NCBI RefSeq assembly: GCF_009649815.1
Contig: NZ_WJIC01000007.1
Coordinates: forward strand, 310,001 to 374,000
Reading direction: 5' to 3'
Source of the DNA: Nocardia sp. SYP-A9097
Lineage (GTDB): Bacteria > Actinomycetota > Actinomycetes > Mycobacteriales > Mycobacteriaceae
Length of the DNA stretch: 64,000 nt
Of the stretch, positions 26,487-35,240 are shown piece after piece (positions within the stretch are counted from its first letter, which is position 1; each line of letters opens with the position of its first letter). Below the pieces are notes generated by a model. It had not been told where the DNA came from, made no database searches, and saw only the letters and a program-made list of their open reading frames with translations. A program made the translations under genes and the position numbers.

Positions 26487-26911
26487 CGACCCATTACACC
26501 GAGACCGACCCGCACGCGTTCAATTGGCTGCTGGCCGATTTCGTACGCGGCACCGACGGCGTGCGCGATGCCGTCGCCGTCTCCTCCGACGGATTGCTCA
26601 TGGCCAAGTCCGAGGGCCTGGATCGGAGCGGGGCGGACCGGCTCGCGGCCATTGTCTCCGGGCTTACCAGCCTGGGCCGAAGCGCCTCGCGCAGTTACGA
26701 TTTCGACGGTCTGCGGCTGATTATGATCGAAATGGGCCGCGGTTTCCTCCTGGTGTCGTCCATGACCAATGGCAGCTGCGTCGGCGTCATCGCCGACCAC
26801 AATGCCGATGTGGGCCTGGTCGGATATCAAATGGCCATTCTCGCCGAACGCGCCGGCGCGCTGCTCACTCCCGCGCTCATTACCGAACTGCGGGAATCGC
26901 TGGGCCGATGA
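26483..26911 (+). CDS. Roadblock/LC7 family protein (conservon B)
   Basis: The 142-residue protein begins with HAFNWLLADFVRGTDGVRDAVAVSSDGLLMA, the Roadblock/LC7 opening strand-helix pattern, followed by DRLAAIVSGLTSLGRSASR and FLLVSSMTNGSCVGVIADHNADVGLVGYQM. In conservons this small protein acts as a scaffold or regulator of the partner Ras-like GTPase (compare MglB). GTG 26483 overlaps the kinase stop by 4 bp. Confidence 0.92.
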   Translation: MTTHYTETDPHAFNWLLADFVRGTDGVRDAVAVSSDGLLMAKSEGLDRSGADRLAAIVSGLTSLGRSASRSYDFDGLRLIMIEMGRGFLLVSSMTNGSCVGVIADHNADVGLVGYQMAILAERAGALLTPALITELRESLGR

Positions 26912-27258
26912 ATGATTCGACCGGAGCGGCCGAAGCCGATGCACAGGTGGTGCGACCGTTCATGATGACCGCCGGGCGCACCACTCCCCTGGTCGACGGG
27001 CTGCGCATCGAAACCCTGGTGCGGGCCTCCCCGGCCGCGCTCTCGGCCCCACTGCGCTTCGAATTGGAGCGGGTGGTGCGACTGTGCCAGCGACCGCACT
27101 CCATTGCCGAGATCGGGGCCGCGCTGCGGGTGCCGATCGGGGTGGCGCGGGTGCTGGTCAGCGATCTGGTCGCCGCCGGTCATGTGACGGTGAGCCAGGG
27201 TAGTGAATTGTCCATCTCCGCGATCGAAAGGATCCGGGATCTTGTTCGGGCACTCTGA
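26908..27258 (+). CDS. DUF742 protein (conservon C)
   Basis: The 116-residue protein carries the DUF742 core: VVRPFMMTAGRTTP, LRFELERVVRLCQRPHSIAEIGAALRVPIGVARVLVSDLVAAGHV, a winged-helix-like segment. The function is thought to be regulatory in the complex. ATG 26908 overlaps the previous stop by 4 bp. Confidence 0.92.
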   Translation: MNDSTGAAEADAQVVRPFMMTAGRTTPLVDGLRIETLVRASPAALSAPLRFELERVVRLCQRPHSIAEIGAALRVPIGVARVLVSDLVAAGHVTVSQGSELSISAIERIRDLVRAL

Positions 27259-27838
27259 GACTTCCTCCCCCGCCCCGCTCGCCTCCTCGGTGAAGATTGT
27301 GGTCAGCGGCGGATTCGGCGTCGGCAAAACCACGCTCATCGGGGCCATCTCCGAAATCGAACCGCTCGCCACCGAGGCCGCCATGACCGAGGTCTCGGTC
27401 GGCATCGACACCCCCGGCCGCGATACCGGCAAAACCACCACCACGGTGGCGCTGGACTTCGGTCGCATCACCCTCGACAAATCCCTGGTGCTCTACCTGT
27501 TCGGCACACCCGGCCAGGAACGCTTCGAATTCCTCTGGGACGACCTACTCGACGGCGCGCTCGGCGGAGTGATCATGGTCGACACCGATCGCGTCGAAGA
27601 CTGCTACCCGGTGCTCGACTACTTCGAACGGCGCCACACCCCATTCGTGGTGGCGGTCAACCGATTCGAAGCCGCACCGGCCTTCGAACTCGACGAGGTC
27701 CGCGAAGCCCTGGACATCAACCCGACCATCCAACTCCTGGAATGCGATGCGCGAGACCGGGAATCGGTCAAGACGATCCTCGTAGCCCTGCTCGAACAAA
27801 TACTCCAGGCCCGCCGCTCCCCCGCCCTGGCACACTGA
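27242..27838 (+). CDS. Small Ras-like GTPase (conservon D)
   Basis: The product has about 198 residues from TTG 27242, which follows AAGGA and overlaps the DUF742 end. It has P-loop GGFGVGKTT, switch region TTTTVALDFGRI, G3 GTPGQERFEF in place of DxxG, and G4-like NRFE in place of NKxD. This altered set is typical of conservon GTPases (CvnD type). It probably cycles GTP/GDP on the membrane complex formed by the three upstream proteins. Confidence 0.9.
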   Translation: MFGHSETSSPAPLASSVKIVVSGGFGVGKTTLIGAISEIEPLATEAAMTEVSVGIDTPGRDTGKTTTTVALDFGRITLDKSLVLYLFGTPGQERFEFLWDDLLDGALGGVIMVDTDRVEDCYPVLDYFERRHTPFVVAVNRFEAAPAFELDEVREALDINPTIQLLECDARDRESVKTILVALLEQILQARRSPALAH

Positions 27839-27870
27839 GCCCTGCCCTCCGCAGCAGACCCGGGTTCAAC

Positions 27871-27908
27871 AAAAAAGTCCGCCCCGAGTGCGAACGCACT
27901 CGGGGCGG
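27871..27908. terminator. Strong hairpin terminator, reads best on the reverse strand
   Basis: CCGCCCCGAGTGCG (27879-27892) pairs perfectly with CGCACTCGGGGCGG (27895-27908). An A6 run at 27871-27876 becomes a U-run on the reverse strand, making a classical intrinsic terminator for the small peptide gene at 27939-28058. It would also block read-through from the conservon. Confidence 0.85.
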
Positions 27909-27938
27909 TGTCCCGAAAACCCTTGTCGGGATTAAGGT

Positions 27939-28058
27939 TTAACGGCCGCCGAAGGAGCCGGTGAAGAGGGTGTCGATGATGCCGCTGAACGCAGCGCTAC
28001 CGGTGCTGAACAGGCCATGGAGGGCAGCGGAACCGGTATCGATGATGACGGGAATCAT
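27939..28058 (-). CDS. 39-residue hydrophobic peptide
   Basis: From ATG 28058 the peptide begins MIPVIIDTGSAALHGLF and continues STGSAAFSGIIDTLFTGS, ending SFGGR. It contains an internal repeat (IDTGSAA..LF / STGSAAFSG IIDTLF) and is mostly hydrophobic with Gly/Ser/Thr, without charge clusters. GAGAGG lies 13 bases upstream, and a strong intrinsic terminator 30 bp downstream supports expression as its own transcript. I recall similar short IDTGSA-type peptides in Nocardia and Rhodococcus, but none with a known role. It may insert in membranes or self-associate. Confidence 0.6.
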   Translation of the reverse strand: MIPVIIDTGSAALHGLFSTGSAAFSGIIDTLFTGSFGGR

Positions 28059-28198
28059 TAGTTTTTCAAACCTCTCTGTTTGTCTCGCCGCCGTGCGGGA
28101 TTTCCATCCGGCGACGTGACCCACCCTGCAGGGGTTGCCTTACACAACCCTGATCAGTAGCTGAGAGATAGCTGAGTTGACGCGTGTCCCCCGCCACA

Positions 28199-28570
28199 CT
28201 AGCGAGGCGCGTGCCCCTCCGCCGAATACAGGCTCACTTCACCGTCTTCGCCCAGGAAAGCGTTGACCAGCATCGTCCCCGACGCCCGCAACTCCTCCGG
28301 GGTCGGCACGGCGATGGTGACCGAGATCTGCGGTACCGCAGCCCAATTCACGACATAGCGTTCGGGCGGTCCGTCATCACCGGAAAGGTGCGCGAGCCGG
28401 AACACCGACACCCGCCGGCGAACAATCAGAGTGCGCACGACTTCGGCGATTCGCTCCGGGTCTTCCAGCGCGAACATGAAACCGAAGCGAAGCTCCGGTG
28501 AGGACGCATATGCGGACACAAACACCCAGGCTAACGGAGTGCGCGGCACACCGCTCCCGGCGCGCCGCAC
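28199..28570 (-). CDS. Unknown protein, about 105-123 residues
   Basis: The frame gives 123 residues from GTG 28570; GTG codons at 28525 or 28519 are equally possible starts. The core (ELRFGFMFALEDPERIAEVVRTLIVRRRVSVFRLAHLSGD, then WAAVPQISVTIAVPTPEELR) looks like a compact alpha/beta fold. There are no membrane segments or known motifs. It stands alone between the peptide gene and an untranslated stretch. Confidence 0.5.
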   Translation of the reverse strand: MRRAGSGVPRTPLAWVFVSAYASSPELRFGFMFALEDPERIAEVVRTLIVRRRVSVFRLAHLSGDDGPPERYVVNWAAVPQISVTIAVPTPEELRASGTMLVNAFLGEDGEVSLYSAEGHAPR

Positions 28571-28915
28571 CGATAGCTATTCATAAGCCTGGGTAACGGG
28601 CTCGGGTGTCGATCTGCCACCTTTCGCAGCACCCACGTGACCCAGTTGTAATGCTGTGTAACGATTCTCCGGCAGGTTCGCCGATCCGGCGCCGATTGGT
28701 TGCGCCCGTCCGACTATCGCGCTTTCCTGAATATGTCCCGTATTTCGGACAGTCTCCCCATCGCACCGTCGCGAATTTCCCGGTTTCTTCACCGTGCCGT
28801 TTGTGGTGGGCTGTGCGTCCGGCGTGCGGGCCTGCGCCGGAGCCGAGGGGAGCCCCTCCCCGAAACCTCCTCGGCTCTGGCGCATCCAAAACTGCACTGG
28901 CTAAGGGTGGGAAAT
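28571..28915. other. Gene-free stretch with a large hairpin before the DUF4254 gene
   Basis: No convincing reading frame lies here. The notable structure is an imperfect hairpin: GCGCCGGAGCCGAGG (28834-28848) pairs with CCTCGGCTCTGGCGC (28869-28883) with one mismatch, and the loop itself contains GGAGCCCCTCC. It ends 32 bp before the start at 28916, so it would lie in the 5' leader of that mRNA or act as an attenuator. Confidence 0.4.
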
Positions 28916-29530
28916 ATGGCAACCGAATACACCGGTACGGGGTACGGAGCCGAGCTTCCATCGCCGACAACGTTGCTGCGAGCCTTCCGCGAACCCGTCA
29001 CCGCGATCCTGTCCGAACCCGCCGCCGACCCGCGCGCCCGCGAGGTCCTCGAAGCGGCCCATGACCTGGTGCAATGTCATGAGCGACGGCACCAAGCACA
29101 GGCGGCGGCGCACACCACCGGAGCCACGCCACGACGCGTGGCCGCCTGCATTCGAACGGTGGAGGATATCGACGCGCGACGCACCGAACTGGTGGCTCGC
29201 ATCGACGAATGGGTGGCGATCAATATCCCGCATCGGTCCGGGGCCTCACTGCATACCGAGACCCTGGGCGCGGTGATCGACCGGATGGCCGCGAAATGGG
29301 TTGCGGCGCAACAGGCTTTGGGAGTTCCGCCACCGGAGACCGCGCCCCGGGTGAAGCTCACCGAGGGCCGCGGACGCCGACGTGGCAGCAGTCCGCACCT
29401 GGGTGAGCCGCCCCGGCACGCGGACAGCGAGGCGCACCTGCAGTGGTATCGCCTCGCCGAACTCGCCGATGGTTACAAGGATCTGATCACCGAGGTGGCA
29501 CAACACCGCAGACGGCTGCCGGTGTGGTGA
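28916..29530 (+). CDS. DUF4254 family protein
   Basis: The 204-residue protein has the DUF4254-like pattern LPSPTTLLRAFREP, VLEAAHDLVQCHERRH, RRVAACIRTVEDIDARRTELVARIDEWV and LHTETLGAVIDRMAAKWVAAQQAL. The end is an extra basic segment (EGRGRRRGSS) followed by LAELADGYKDLITEVAQHRRRL. It is all-helical and soluble. In other bacteria DUF4254 proteins occur near glycan or sugar genes, but nothing adjacent supports that here. ATG 28916 is preceded by GGTGGG. Confidence 0.65.
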   Translation: MATEYTGTGYGAELPSPTTLLRAFREPVTAILSEPAADPRAREVLEAAHDLVQCHERRHQAQAAAHTTGATPRRVAACIRTVEDIDARRTELVARIDEWVAINIPHRSGASLHTETLGAVIDRMAAKWVAAQQALGVPPPETAPRVKLTEGRGRRRGSSPHLGEPPRHADSEAHLQWYRLAELADGYKDLITEVAQHRRRLPVW

Positions 29531-29573
29531 AAGCTCCTCGGCGAGAACACATCCCGCCGCGGTCGAGTACGGA

Positions 29574-29900
29574 TCAGTAGCGGTCGACGACCTCGGCGTC
29601 GATCACCGCACCGGCGGCCGGCACACTCGGCGGCGGCGTATCCGCTTGCGCGACAGGGGCTTCCGGCTCATCGTCGAAATCCCCATCGGCTGCCGAGTCG
29701 GCCCGGTTCGCCCGCGCGTCCTGCTGTGCCGCCGCGGCGGCCTCGCGCATCTCGATGGCGTCGGTGATCCAGTCGCCGATCTCCTTGGTCACCTCGGCGA
29801 CGGTGCCGGTGATGATCGAGGCGATAGCGCCGACGTGCCGTGCTCCGGACGACGTCAGTTCCTGGATCAGATCCTTATTGCTCTCGAATTTGGAGATCAT
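29574..29900 (-). CDS. Small unknown protein downstream of desaturase
   Basis: The 108-residue protein starts MISKFESNKDLIQELTSSG. An N-terminal helical half (VGAIASIITGTVAEVTKEIGDWITDAIEM) is mildly hydrophobic and may lie on the membrane. The second half is acidic, Ala/Pro-rich and probably disordered, ending AGAVIDAEVVDRY. The start lies directly after the desaturase stop with no gap, so it is probably co-expressed in the desaturase operon. No family is recognised. Confidence 0.6.
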   Translation of the reverse strand: MISKFESNKDLIQELTSSGARHVGAIASIITGTVAEVTKEIGDWITDAIEMREAAAAAQQDARANRADSAADGDFDDEPEAPVAQADTPPPSVPAAGAVIDAEVVDRY

Positions 29901-31049
29901 CTACACGCCCACTTCGCTGTCCTGCCCCCGGCGCACCACGATAACACCGGCAGGTTGCGGCTTCCCGGCGAGCACCGGCGGCAGCGCCAGCTTGAACAGC
30001 TTCGCCCACACCGAACCGATCTGCTGACTGAAGCTGCCCGTGTTGTACGGCAATCCGTGCTTCTCGCAGAGCGCCTTCACCTCGGGCGCGATCTCCGGAT
30101 ACCGGTTGGCGGGCAGGTCCGGGAACAGGTGGTGTTCGATCTGATGCGAAAGATTGCCACTCATGATGTGGAACAGCCGACTGCCGTCGATATTGGCCGA
30201 GCCGAGCATCTGGCGCACGTACCACTCGCCCTGGGTCTCCTCGGCGCATTCCTCCTCGGAGAACGTCTGTACACCCGAGGGGAAGTGCCCGCAGAAGATG
30301 ATCGAGAAGGTCCACAGATTGCGCGCGATATTGGCGGTGAAGTTGCCCGCGAGAGTGGACAGGAACAGCGGTCCCGTCAGCGCCGGGAAGACCACATAAT
30401 CCTTGAGCACCTGCCGCCCGGCCTTGCGCGCCTGCCCTTTGAGCAGGGCTTTCACATCCGACCACTTGCGCTTGCCCTGGACGATGTTCTCCACCTCCAG
30501 GTCATGCCCCATCACGCCCCATTCGAACGCGAGCATGAGGAAGAACGCGTAGACGGGATTGCCCAGTCGCATCGGATTCCACGGCTGCGCCTCGTCCACG
30601 CGCAGGATGCCGTAGCCGATATCCCGGTCCATGCCATGGATATTGGTGAACGTATGGTGCAGGTAATTGTGCGAGTGCCGCCACTGATCGCCCGGGCATA
30701 CGTTGTCCCATTCGAAGACCCGCGAGTTCAGGCCGGGTTCACGCATCCAGTCGTACTGGCCGTGCATGACATTGTGGCCGATCTCCATATTGTCGAGAAT
30801 CTTCGACACGGACAGCGCGGCCACGCCCGCCAGCCAGAACGGCGGCAGGAAGCCCAGGTACATGAGCCCGCGCCCGGCAATCTCGAAACCGCGCTGCGCC
30901 TTGATGATCGAGTAGATGTATTCGCGATCCCGCTCGCCCAGATCGTCGGTGACGCGGGCACGGATCTCGTCGAGTGCCGCGCCGATCTCCTCGATCTGCT
31001 CGCGGCTCAGGACTACGGGACCTGCGGGTGTTTCGGTAAGCATCGCCAT
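29901..31049 (-). CDS. Membrane acyl-CoA/acyl-lipid desaturase (DesA3-like)
   Basis: The 382-residue membrane di-iron desaturase has the three histidine boxes: HNVMH, HSHNYLHH and HQIEHH. Long hydrophobic segments lie near residues 60-85 and 200-250. It resembles mycobacterial DesA3 (Rv3229c), a stearoyl-CoA delta-9 desaturase. Electrons should come from the ferredoxin-reductase-like protein encoded just upstream. A TetR regulator lies divergent from the pair. The start is the first of two close ATGs (31049). Confidence 0.92.
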   Translation of the reverse strand: MAMLTETPAGPVVLSREQIEEIGAALDEIRARVTDDLGERDREYIYSIIKAQRGFEIAGRGLMYLGFLPPFWLAGVAALSVSKILDNMEIGHNVMHGQYDWMREPGLNSRVFEWDNVCPGDQWRHSHNYLHHTFTNIHGMDRDIGYGILRVDEAQPWNPMRLGNPVYAFFLMLAFEWGVMGHDLEVENIVQGKRKWSDVKALLKGQARKAGRQVLKDYVVFPALTGPLFLSTLAGNFTANIARNLWTFSIIFCGHFPSGVQTFSEEECAEETQGEWYVRQMLGSANIDGSRLFHIMSGNLSHQIEHHLFPDLPANRYPEIAPEVKALCEKHGLPYNTGSFSQQIGSVWAKLFKLALPPVLAGKPQPAGVIVVRRGQDSEVGV

Positions 31050-31060
31050 GATGTGCTCCC

Positions 31061-32122
31061 TCAAATTGCGATGTCGACGTCCCCGACGGGGGCGTTGATA
31101 CAGAGTTGGATGGGCTGGTCGGGGTCGGCGTCGACCTCGCCCGTGCGGAGATTTCGGGTGCAACCGCTCACCTTGACGGCCGTGCAGGTGAAGCAGATCC
31201 CCATGCGGCAGCCGTATTCCGGTGTGAGACCGGCGGATTCGGCCTGTTCGAGCAGGCTCGCACCGGTGTTCTCGATGCTCTTGCCGCTGCCGGAGAAGGT
31301 GATCTCTCCCTCGGCGGTGGTGGGATCGCCGGGTACGACGGTGAGGGTGAACTCCTCGCTGTGCAGCCGGTCGGCGAGTTGTTCGGCCTTGTAGACGGTG
31401 CGCACGGCCTTCATGAGTCCGGGCGGGCCGCACAGGTAGGTCTGCGCGGAGGCGAACCAGGGCGCGAGCCGCTCCAACTCGTCATAGTTGAAGTTGGCGT
31501 CGGTGCCGAGTTCTGGATAAAGCATTTCGACACGGAAGTTGTTGTGCTGCAGGGCGAGTGCCTCCAGCTCGGTGCGATGCGGCACCCATTCCGGTGAACG
31601 GTTGTAGTGCAGGAACAACACCTTGCCCGCATACCCTTCGGTGGCGAGGGTACGCAGCATGGACAGCGCGGGCGTGATGCCGCTGCCGCCGGTGATGAGC
31701 ACAATCCGGTCCGGCCGCTGCTCGGGCAGGTGGAAAACCCCGGCCGCGGGCGCGAGGTCGACCACCATGCCGGGAATCGCGTTCTCATGCAGGTAGTTCG
31801 AGACCAGGCCGTGCGGATGCGCCTTGACGGTGAGTTCGATGTGCTTGTCGCGGCGGCGGTCGCTGTTCACCGGTGAATAGCAACGGGTATGGCGCACACC
31901 GTCGATGACCACGCCGATCTGCACGTACTGCCCGGCCATATGCCCCTGCCACTGCCGGGTCGGGCGCAGCGTGAGCGTCACCGAGCCGACCGCGCTACGG
32001 CGCACGTGCGTGATCTCGGCGCGCATCTGGCGCAGCGTGAAGGTGGGCCGGACCAGTTCCAGGTAGCGGTCCAGCGGGTGCGGGGTGGTCAGCTTCTCCA
32101 CGAGGTCGATGAGTCCAACCAT
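31061..32122 (-). CDS. Ferredoxin-NAD(P)H oxidoreductase partner of the desaturase
   Basis: The 353-residue protein has a flavin domain (RHTRCYSPVNS), an NAD(P)H domain (LITGGSGITPALSMLR, YLCGPPGLM) and a C-terminal plant-type 2Fe-2S domain (EYGCRMGICFTC, then LCIN). It is the counterpart of mycobacterial Rv3230c, which supplies electrons to DesA3. It begins at ATG 32122 and precedes the desaturase by 11 bp in one operon. Its gap with the divergent TetR gene holds inverted repeats. Confidence 0.92.
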   Translation of the reverse strand: MVGLIDLVEKLTTPHPLDRYLELVRPTFTLRQMRAEITHVRRSAVGSVTLTLRPTRQWQGHMAGQYVQIGVVIDGVRHTRCYSPVNSDRRRDKHIELTVKAHPHGLVSNYLHENAIPGMVVDLAPAAGVFHLPEQRPDRIVLITGGSGITPALSMLRTLATEGYAGKVLFLHYNRSPEWVPHRTELEALALQHNNFRVEMLYPELGTDANFNYDELERLAPWFASAQTYLCGPPGLMKAVRTVYKAEQLADRLHSEEFTLTVVPGDPTTAEGEITFSGSGKSIENTGASLLEQAESAGLTPEYGCRMGICFTCTAVKVSGCTRNLRTGEVDADPDQPIQLCINAPVGDVDIAI

Positions 32123-32190
32123 GCGGGCCTCCTGTCGCGTCGCCGGGCTGCGGCGACGCCCTCTGCTCGGTTGACGGGCACTCGATTTCG

Positions 32191-32217
32191 GTGCACATCT
32201 GTACACTGAACTAGTGT
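32191..32217. promoter_or_regulatory. Candidate TetR operator between desaturase operon and regulator
   Basis: Two overlapping inverted repeats are visible: GTGCACA-TC-TGTACAC (32191-32206, one mismatch) and ACACT-GAACT-AGTGT (32203-32217, perfect arms). They lie 70 bp from the reductase start and 84 bp from the TetR start. Either could be the repressor site. Confidence 0.45.
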
Positions 32218-32300
32218 GCCGCGTAGAGGCCATCGAGTTCAACCGGCAGTTCATGTGACCCACACGACATCTCTCGAATGGAACGAATGTGAACGAATGT

Positions 32301-32939
32301 ATGCTCATCGACGTGAGCGAGCAGGCAGCAACCAGAGGTGAGCGCAAGGAACGCACCCGCGCGGCACTACTGGACGGCACCCTCGCATTGGCCGCCGACC
32401 GCGGCTTCGCCGCCCTGAGCCTGCGTGAGATCGCCCGCTCCGCCGGCATCGTCCCCACCGCGTTCTACCGGCACTTCACCTCACTCGACGAGCTCGGCAC
32501 CACCCTCGTCGAGGAGGGTGTCCGCCAACTCCGGCTGGCCCTGCGCGAAATGCGCCGCACCCCCGATGCCCGCCTCGCCGATACCGTCCGCTTCGTCTTC
32601 GAACAGGTCGACAGCAACACCGACCTGTGGGGCTTCCTGATTCGCGAACGCCGCGGCGGCTCGGCCGCCCTGCGCGGCGCGATCGCCGTCGAAATGCAGC
32701 TCATAGTGCGCGAACTCGTGGTGGATCTGTCCCGCGTGCGCAACCTGGACCACTGGTCCCCGGAAGACCTCGAACTCGCCGCCGACCTCATAGTCGCCAC
32801 AGTCACCGACCGCATCGCCGACTATGTCGTGACAGCACCACGCGAACGTCCGCGCATTGTCGATCGGGTGGTGTTGCATGTGCGCCTCATCGCGCTCGGC
32901 ATGGCCGCCTGGGATCCGGACGCCGTCTCCTCCCGCTGA
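32301..32939 (+). CDS. TetR family regulator, probable desaturase-operon repressor
   Basis: The 212-residue protein has a TetR HTH near residues 12-60 (RKERTRAALLDGTLALAADRGFAALSLREIARSAGIVPTAFYRHFTS). The C-terminal domain contains EQVDSNTDLWGFLIRERRGG, resembling FabR/DesT-like regulators of unsaturated fatty-acid genes. ATG 32301 is used; an in-frame GTG at 32289 falls within the tandem repeat GAACGAATGT x2 (32281-32300). Divergence from the desaturase operon supports a role in its control. Confidence 0.87.
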   Translation: MLIDVSEQAATRGERKERTRAALLDGTLALAADRGFAALSLREIARSAGIVPTAFYRHFTSLDELGTTLVEEGVRQLRLALREMRRTPDARLADTVRFVFEQVDSNTDLWGFLIRERRGGSAALRGAIAVEMQLIVRELVVDLSRVRNLDHWSPEDLELAADLIVATVTDRIADYVVTAPRERPRIVDRVVLHVRLIALGMAAWDPDAVSSR

Positions 32940-32946
32940 GCGCGGG

Positions 32947-34275
32947 TCAGCGTCCTCGAAGATCTTCCGCCCGCACCGGAATCAGCGCGGCCAGGCCCAG
33001 CGCCAGCACCAGGATGATGCCGACAATGCCCGCGCGCTCGGAGCCGAACGCCCATACGAAGAAGCCGAAAAGTATTGGGGCCAAGAATGATACGGCTCGC
33101 CCCGTGGTGGCGTAGAGACCGAACATCTGGCCCTCGCGACCTGGTTTGGTGAGCCGCACCAGGAAGGTACGCGCGGAAGACTGTGCGGGGCCGACGAATA
33201 CGGTCAGCAGCAGCCCGAAGATCCAGAACATGAGCGGGCCGGAGACCACCAGCAGGGCCAGGCCGCACACGATCATCGAGGCCAGCGACACCACAATGAC
33301 CGGCTTGGGACCGATGCGGTCGTCGAACCGGCCCGCGGTGATAGCGCCCAGCGCCGCAACGACATTCGCGGCGATACCGAAGAGCAGTACATCGGAGTCG
33401 GCTATCCCGTAGACACGCACGGCCAGCACCGCGCCGAAGGTGAAGACACCCGCGAGGCCGTCGCGGAAGATGGCGCTGGCGAACAGGAATCCGACCGCGC
33501 GGCGATCGTCCCGCCAGAGTTCACGCACATCGCGCCACAGGATCCGGTAGGCGTCGGTGAGTTTGCGGGTATCCGCGCCGGGATCGGCGTCGGTGCGCGG
33601 TAATTCGGGGACGAACAGGAACAGCGGGACCGCGAAGGCGGCGAACCAGACCGCCGCGACCAGCGCCACCAGGCGGATATTCAGGCCGTCATCGATGGGC
33701 ACGCCGAGCAGACCACGGTAATCACCCTTACCGGAGATGAAACCGAAGTACACGATGAGCAGCAGGATGATGCCACCGAAATACCCCATGGCCCAACCGA
33801 ATCCGGAGACCCGGCCCACCGTCGCGGGCGTCGATACCTGACGCAGCATCGAGTTGTACGGCACGTGGGAGAGCTCGAAGGTGGCCGAGCCGATACCCAG
33901 CAGCATCAGCCCGAACCACAGATAGTGGTAGTCCCGGTGCACGAAAAACATTGCCGCCATGAGCATTACCGTGATCGAGGTCAAAACCCCCAGCGACAGT
34001 TTGCGTTTCGCTGTCGCATCGAAGAACTGCCCGCTCACCGGCGCGGTCAATGCCACTACCAGCCCCGCCAACCCCAGCGCCCACCCCAGCCAGGCACTCG
34101 CCGACACTCCCCCGGGCAGCCCCTCCCCCACCTTGTCGGTCAGATACACCGAGAAGACAAAGGTCAGAATCACCGCATTGAACGCGGCCCCACCCCAATC
34201 CCACAGCCCCCAAGCCACAACGGGCCCGCGCCCGGCCGCCGACCCGATCGTCTCCCGCCCGGAAACCTCAGCCAT
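32947..34275 (-). CDS. MFS transporter, Atg22/vacuole-effluxer-like
   Basis: The 442-residue protein has about twelve helices. WGLWDWGGAAFNAVILTFVFSVYLTDKVG at the start and SHVPYNSMLRQVSTPATVGRVSGFGWAMGYFGG are typical of the Atg22-like branch of MFS permeases, which includes proposed amino-acid effluxers. A gap of only 7 bp separates its end from the converging TetR gene. The substrate is unknown. Confidence 0.87.
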   Translation of the reverse strand: MAEVSGRETIGSAAGRGPVVAWGLWDWGGAAFNAVILTFVFSVYLTDKVGEGLPGGVSASAWLGWALGLAGLVVALTAPVSGQFFDATAKRKLSLGVLTSITVMLMAAMFFVHRDYHYLWFGLMLLGIGSATFELSHVPYNSMLRQVSTPATVGRVSGFGWAMGYFGGIILLLIVYFGFISGKGDYRGLLGVPIDDGLNIRLVALVAAVWFAAFAVPLFLFVPELPRTDADPGADTRKLTDAYRILWRDVRELWRDDRRAVGFLFASAIFRDGLAGVFTFGAVLAVRVYGIADSDVLLFGIAANVVAALGAITAGRFDDRIGPKPVIVVSLASMIVCGLALLVVSGPLMFWIFGLLLTVFVGPAQSSARTFLVRLTKPGREGQMFGLYATTGRAVSFLAPILFGFFVWAFGSERAGIVGIILVLALGLAALIPVRAEDLRGR

Positions 34276-34331
34276 CCGCGCAGCTTAAGCGGAGCGCACC
34301 CCCAGCCGGTGGATTCCCGCCGAAGCCGTGC

Positions 34332-35240
34332 TCAGGCCGGAGGTCTCGGATGCGATTCGGCGAAATGCTCCAGCCAGGGCCGCTCGCGCTCCTCCACACT
34401 CATGGCGAGCAGGGCACGCAGCGCGGTCCAGCCGTCCTCGTCCACCGGTGTCATGATCTGGACCCACGCGCCCGCGATGGACGGCAGCGACATGCTGGTC
34501 ATGACCATCTCCACATCCTTGGTCACCAGGTTGCGAATCGCCCTGGTGCGCCCTACCGGGAATCCCACATCGTTGCGCGCCCACAATTCCGCGAACAATG
34601 GACTGTCGGAACACATTTGCTCGATATAGGCCGTCCACACCGGGTCATGCAGGTTCTTGACGTACGCGGCGCGCAGGTAACCGACCATCCGCCCCAGATA
34701 CTCCCTGTTCGCGGCATACGGATTACAGCACGCGGGCGTGAGGAACACCTTCCGCAGAATGTTCTTGTTCCCGACGAGGAACCCGGGAAACAGCGCGGCA
34801 TAGGCCGAATTGTGGGCGAGCACGTCGTAGCGCGCGGACAGCACCACGCCGGGCAGCGGATACAGATGATCCAGAATCACCTGTAGTTCCTCCAGCACCG
34901 GCTCTGCCACATGCAGCGTGGGAATCGCGGGCACATCGGCCAGCGCGTACAGGTGCGCCCGCTCCGCACCATCCAGACCCAGCGTGCGCGAAATGGCATC
35001 CAGCACCTGCACACTCACCTTGATATCGCGGCCCTGCTCCAGCCACGTGTACCAGGTGACCCCCACCCCCGACAGCTGTGCGACCTCCTCGCGCCGCAAC
35101 CCGGGCGTGCGCCGCCGCGCCCCCACCGGCAGCCCCACCTCCTGCGGGGTGATCCGAGCTCGCCGCGACTTCAAGAACGCCGACAACTCCTCCCGCCGCG
35201 TCTTGCGCACCGCTCGCGTATCAGCCGCAACAGGATTCAC
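34332..35240 (-). CDS. MmyB-type helix-turn-helix regulator
   Basis: About 302 residues from GTG 35240. The N-terminal HTH has the MmyB-family form RREELSAFLKSRRARITPQEVGLP followed by RRRTPGLRREEVAQLSGVGVTWYTWLEQGRDIKVS. The C-terminal domain is the PAS-like MmyB ligand-binding part (VLSARYDVLAHNSAYAALFPGF, REYLGRMVGYLRAAY), which binds fatty acids in known structures. GTG 35465 would add 75 atypical residues. It is divergent from the DHA2 efflux gene and is the obvious candidate to regulate it. Confidence 0.82.
   Translation of the reverse strand: MNPVAADTRAVRKTRREELSAFLKSRRARITPQEVGLPVGARRRTPGLRREEVAQLSGVGVTWYTWLEQGRDIKVSVQVLDAISRTLGLDGAERAHLYALADVPAIPTLHVAEPVLEELQVILDHLYPLPGVVLSARYDVLAHNSAYAALFPGFLVGNKNILRKVFLTPACCNPYAANREYLGRMVGYLRAAYVKNLHDPVWTAYIEQMCSDSPLFAELWARNDVGFPVGRTRAIRNLVTKDVEMVMTSMSLPSIAGAWVQIMTPVDEDGWTALRALLAMSVEERERPWLEHFAESHPRPPA

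Noticed and set aside
29646..31394. Forward open frame of 582 codons
   Set aside because: It lies opposite the desaturase with its three His boxes and the ferredoxin reductase; the forward product has no recognisable fold.
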